Shown piece after piece: positions 62,394 through 64,000 of a DNA stretch of 64,000 bases. The translations under genes were made by a program, and so were the position numbers. Positions within the stretch are counted from its first letter, which is position 1; the number at the start of each line of letters is the position of its first letter. Below the pieces are notes generated by a model, which saw only the letters and a program-made list of their open reading frames with translations, was not told the DNA's origin and searched no databases. Location of the stretch: contig JAQFVV010012670.1 in NCBI GenBank assembly GCA_028023455.1, forward strand, positions 870,001 through 934,000. Reading direction: 5' to 3'. The DNA comes from Epiperipatus broadwayi (lineage: Eukaryota > Onychophora > Udeonychophora > Euonychophora > Peripatidae).

Positions 62394-62571
62394 ATTATCA
62401 TCTTCCACACATATGTACTATAAGTGCTCAGATATATATTAAGATAGACAATCTTCATACTTTAATGGACAGTCTCCAATCTACTACACACTCCAACTCT
62501 TCAACCGTATGAAGATTGTCTATCTTAATATATATCTGAGCACTTATAGTATATATGTGTGGGAGATGATA

Positions 62572-62626
62572 ATCTGGACCAACTGATGATTGCTGGTTTA
62601 GCATGAAATATGTATATTGGTGATTA
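62572..62626 (+). ncRNA. Candidate type I hammerhead ribozyme (arm 2)
   Basis: CTGATGA at 62583-62589, stem II within 62590-62604, GAAA at 62605-62608, ACCAA (62578-62582) facing TTGGT (62617-62621) as stem I. The core positions all agree with the consensus. The non-canonical T-T at the base of stem II is the main weakness. Confidence 0.7.
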
Positions 62627-63042
62627 TTTATCTTTTCAGCATATATGTGCTTGAGTGTATCAGTGTTATTAGATAGAGTGGAGAGTGATGAGTCATCTGA
62701 AAGTCTGTGCTCATATACCCTATATTACATATATAAACACAGAAATATAATAAGCCTGTATTTCAGTTATTACATTGTAGAGATGTCTGCCCATCCTTGC
62801 ATATGTATTAAATGGATTATGTCCTGTACATGTGGGGTTCAGATTGACCTTAGGTCAACATGGGTGTGACAAGAATCTCGGCCTCAGGTGGCCTTCGAGC
62901 ATTCCATCATCAGATTTTCAATTGGATGGATGGTTGAAGAGTTGGAGTGTGTAGTAGATTGGAGCCTGTCCATTAAAGTATGAAGATTGTCTATCTTAAT
63001 ATATATCTGAGCACTTATAGTATATATGTGTGGGAGATGATA

Positions 63043-63097
63043 ATCTGGACCAACTGATGATTGCTGGTTTAGCATGAAATACGTATATTGGTGATTA
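63043..63097 (+). ncRNA. Candidate type I hammerhead ribozyme (arm 3)
   Basis: CTGATGA at 63054-63060, GAAA at 63076-63079, the same stems as arm 2, with helix III sequence TACGTATA. It lies 471 bp downstream of the arm 2 motif in the same orientation, so cleavage at both sites would release one monomer-length RNA. Confidence 0.7.
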
Positions 63098-63407
63098 TTT
63101 ATCTTTTCAGTATATATGTGCTTGAGTGTATCAGTGTTATTAGATAGAGTGGAGAGTGATGAGTCAGCTGAAAGTCTGTGCTCATATACCCTATATTAAA
63201 ATTAATATAGTAATTCATTATGGAGATTCATAAAAAATGTAGAAAATTATTATTTTTCTTTAAAATGTGTATAAAAAGGAATTGTGTCATATATATCACT
63301 GTGTCCTATATGCTAGTAAATACGGTAATTATAATATTATATGCAGTTAAATAAAAGTTAAAAATATAGAAAAAGTAAAACTCTAATTATAAATTTATTT
63401 AAACGCA

Positions 63408-63530
63408 CATTGATTACGTAAGTAATATTCATTAAGGCTGTCGCCGCAAGCACATGCATAAGACCTGTAGAGGTCTCTACTATCGCATTTTATACGCATG
63501 TGCTTGAGGCTACAGCCTTAAAAAGTAAAA
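63408..63530. repeat. Short inverted-core element, copy 3 (core reversed)
   Basis: The left flank CATTGATTACGTAAGTAATA and right end AGTAAAAC match copy 2, but the core reads in the opposite sense: AAGACCTGTAGAGGTCTC then TACTATCGCATTTTATACGC. Here it is bounded by inverted repeats, CAAGCACATGC (63448-63458) with GCATGTGCTTG (63496-63506) and AAGGCTGT (63434) with ACAGCCTT (63512). Confidence 0.8.
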
Positions 63531-63858
63531 CTGTAAACTAGTATAGATTTTTAAAAATTAACACATAATATTTTTTAATGAAACAATAACTTTTTTAAAT
63601 AAATAAACATTTCTTGGTGGAATAAAAGATTGCTTTTTTTTAATTGTTTAAAATTTCTCACATATTTGATTGCATAAAAATGCCATTTACCGGTCAAACT
63701 TTTCATTGTGAAACTTTATTTTCTAAAATGGAATAATTACATTTTAAAATTACATTATACATTTCAGTACGTGTTGACATTTTTCAAACTATTTTCATAC
63801 AATTTACAAACCAATATTATTTTCTATAAATGGAATACTTACAGTTTTAAATTACATT

Positions 63859-63949
63859 GTAAATGTCAGCCTGTAGTGCTAAAATATGCAGGGCCAAGAA
63901 CTGATGGTTTTCTCGATCCAAAGGATTGTCCAAAAGATGCAGTACTCTG
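63859..63949 (+). other. Possible exon or coding relic at the window edge
   Basis: After a candidate acceptor (TGTCAG ending near 63869), a less AT-rich stretch reads PVVLKYAGPRTDGFLDPKDC followed by PKDAVL and a TGA; past the stop the same frame continues SNQHYDFPKQRAILVV to the window end. The residue composition is much more protein-like than the surrounding DNA. I recognise no family. The in-frame stop argues for a pseudogene or a wrong frame. Confidence 0.3.
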
Positions 63950-64000
63950 ATCAAATCAACATTATGATTTTCCAAAACAACGTGCAATTTTAGTTGTCTC

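Larger units (their letters stand above)
62225..63206. repeat. Family A cluster: palindrome plus head-to-tail unit
   Basis: Arm 1 (62225-62512, minus sense) is followed immediately by arm 2 (62512-62728, plus sense), its almost exact reverse complement. Unit-specific sequence and arm 3 (62970-63206, plus sense) follow. The landmark CCCTATATTA occurs at 62718 and 63189, 471 bp apart. The three arms are nearly identical, so the cluster is young. All three carry an intact hammerhead core. Confidence 0.9.
61244..63325 (+). mobile_element. pogo/Tigger-like DNA transposon, inactive, with nested family A cluster
   Basis: The left end is CCATATTAACTAGCATATAA and the right end, read inward on the minus strand, CCGTATTTACTAGCATATAG, about 25 bp of good inverted repeat, each flanked by TA (61242-61243 and 63326-63327), the target duplication of the Tc1/mariner/pogo superfamily. 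A transposase fragment lies at 61640-62160. The 62225-63206 segment is a family A cluster inserted into the element, so the cluster arrived later than the transposon. Confidence 0.82.

Overview
ORGANISM AND CHARACTER. This is a strongly AT-rich, repeat-dominated stretch of an animal nuclear genome. There is no prokaryotic gene density, no operon and no ribosome binding site. Every recognisable protein relic belongs to a transposable element: Penelope-like elements (PLEs) with GIY-YIG domains, an RTE-like LINE tail, a ZBED5-like hAT transposase, a pogo/Tigger-like DDE transposase and an LTR element with a CCHC gag. This mixture occurs in several invertebrate lineages, including molluscs and cnidarians; the sequence does not let me fix the lineage. 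I find no convincing intact host gene, rRNA or functional tRNA. The only candidate host exon is a short, uncertain segment at the right edge. LAYOUT. 1-710: copy of an inverted, hammerhead-bearing repeat (family A). 1.7-2.2 kb: RTE-like LINE 3' end. 4.4-7.85 kb: decayed PLE with pseudo-LTRs and the end of an upstream tandem copy. 13-14.4 kb: tRNA-derived SINE copies, a small inverted element and a second LINE tail. 14.72-17.29 kb: hAT element with 8-bp target duplications. 18.4-19.4 kb: another PLE-type 3' coding relic. 20.47-20.84 kb: perfect 157-bp inverted repeat. 21.88-22.08 kb: GATA/GACA satellite. 22.9-23.55 kb: polyadenylated retroposed sequence. 26.1-27.1 kb: family A copy and a SINE. 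28.73-29.0 kb: long triplet array. 32.1-32.5 kb: solo PLE pseudo-LTR. 33.85-36.52 kb: LTR element that keeps only gag. 37-42 kb: family A, family B and SINE copies. 43.6-44.1 kb: long-TIR MITE. 45.2-46.7 kb: four family A units. 48.5-48.8 kb: GIY-YIG fragment. 48.8-55.4 kb: gene-free AT block with degenerate repeats and a promoter-like site. 55.66-57.79 kb: TG...CA block resembling a solo LTR. 60.1-60.7 kb: family B. 61.24-63.33 kb: pogo/Tigger-like element with TA target duplication and a nested family A cluster. HOW THE PARTS FIT. The main observation is that family A, a repeat of roughly 470-480 bp, carries a sequence matching the type I hammerhead ribozyme consensus: CTGATGA, a 5-6 bp stem II, GAAA, a very small helix III, and an ACCAA/TTGGT stem I. 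Five copies in the window keep the catalytic core. Several copies lie head-to-tail at monomer spacing or head-to-head as palindromes. This resembles the animal retrozymes described in the literature, which are thought to be mobilised by PLE machinery. The PLE pseudo-LTRs here also carry a tRNA-like region followed by a decayed hammerhead-like fold. The window is therefore best read as a graveyard of PLEs and possible hammerhead-bearing non-autonomous partners, together with DNA transposon and LTR relics. All calls come from reading the sequence; no database search, folding or alignment program was run.
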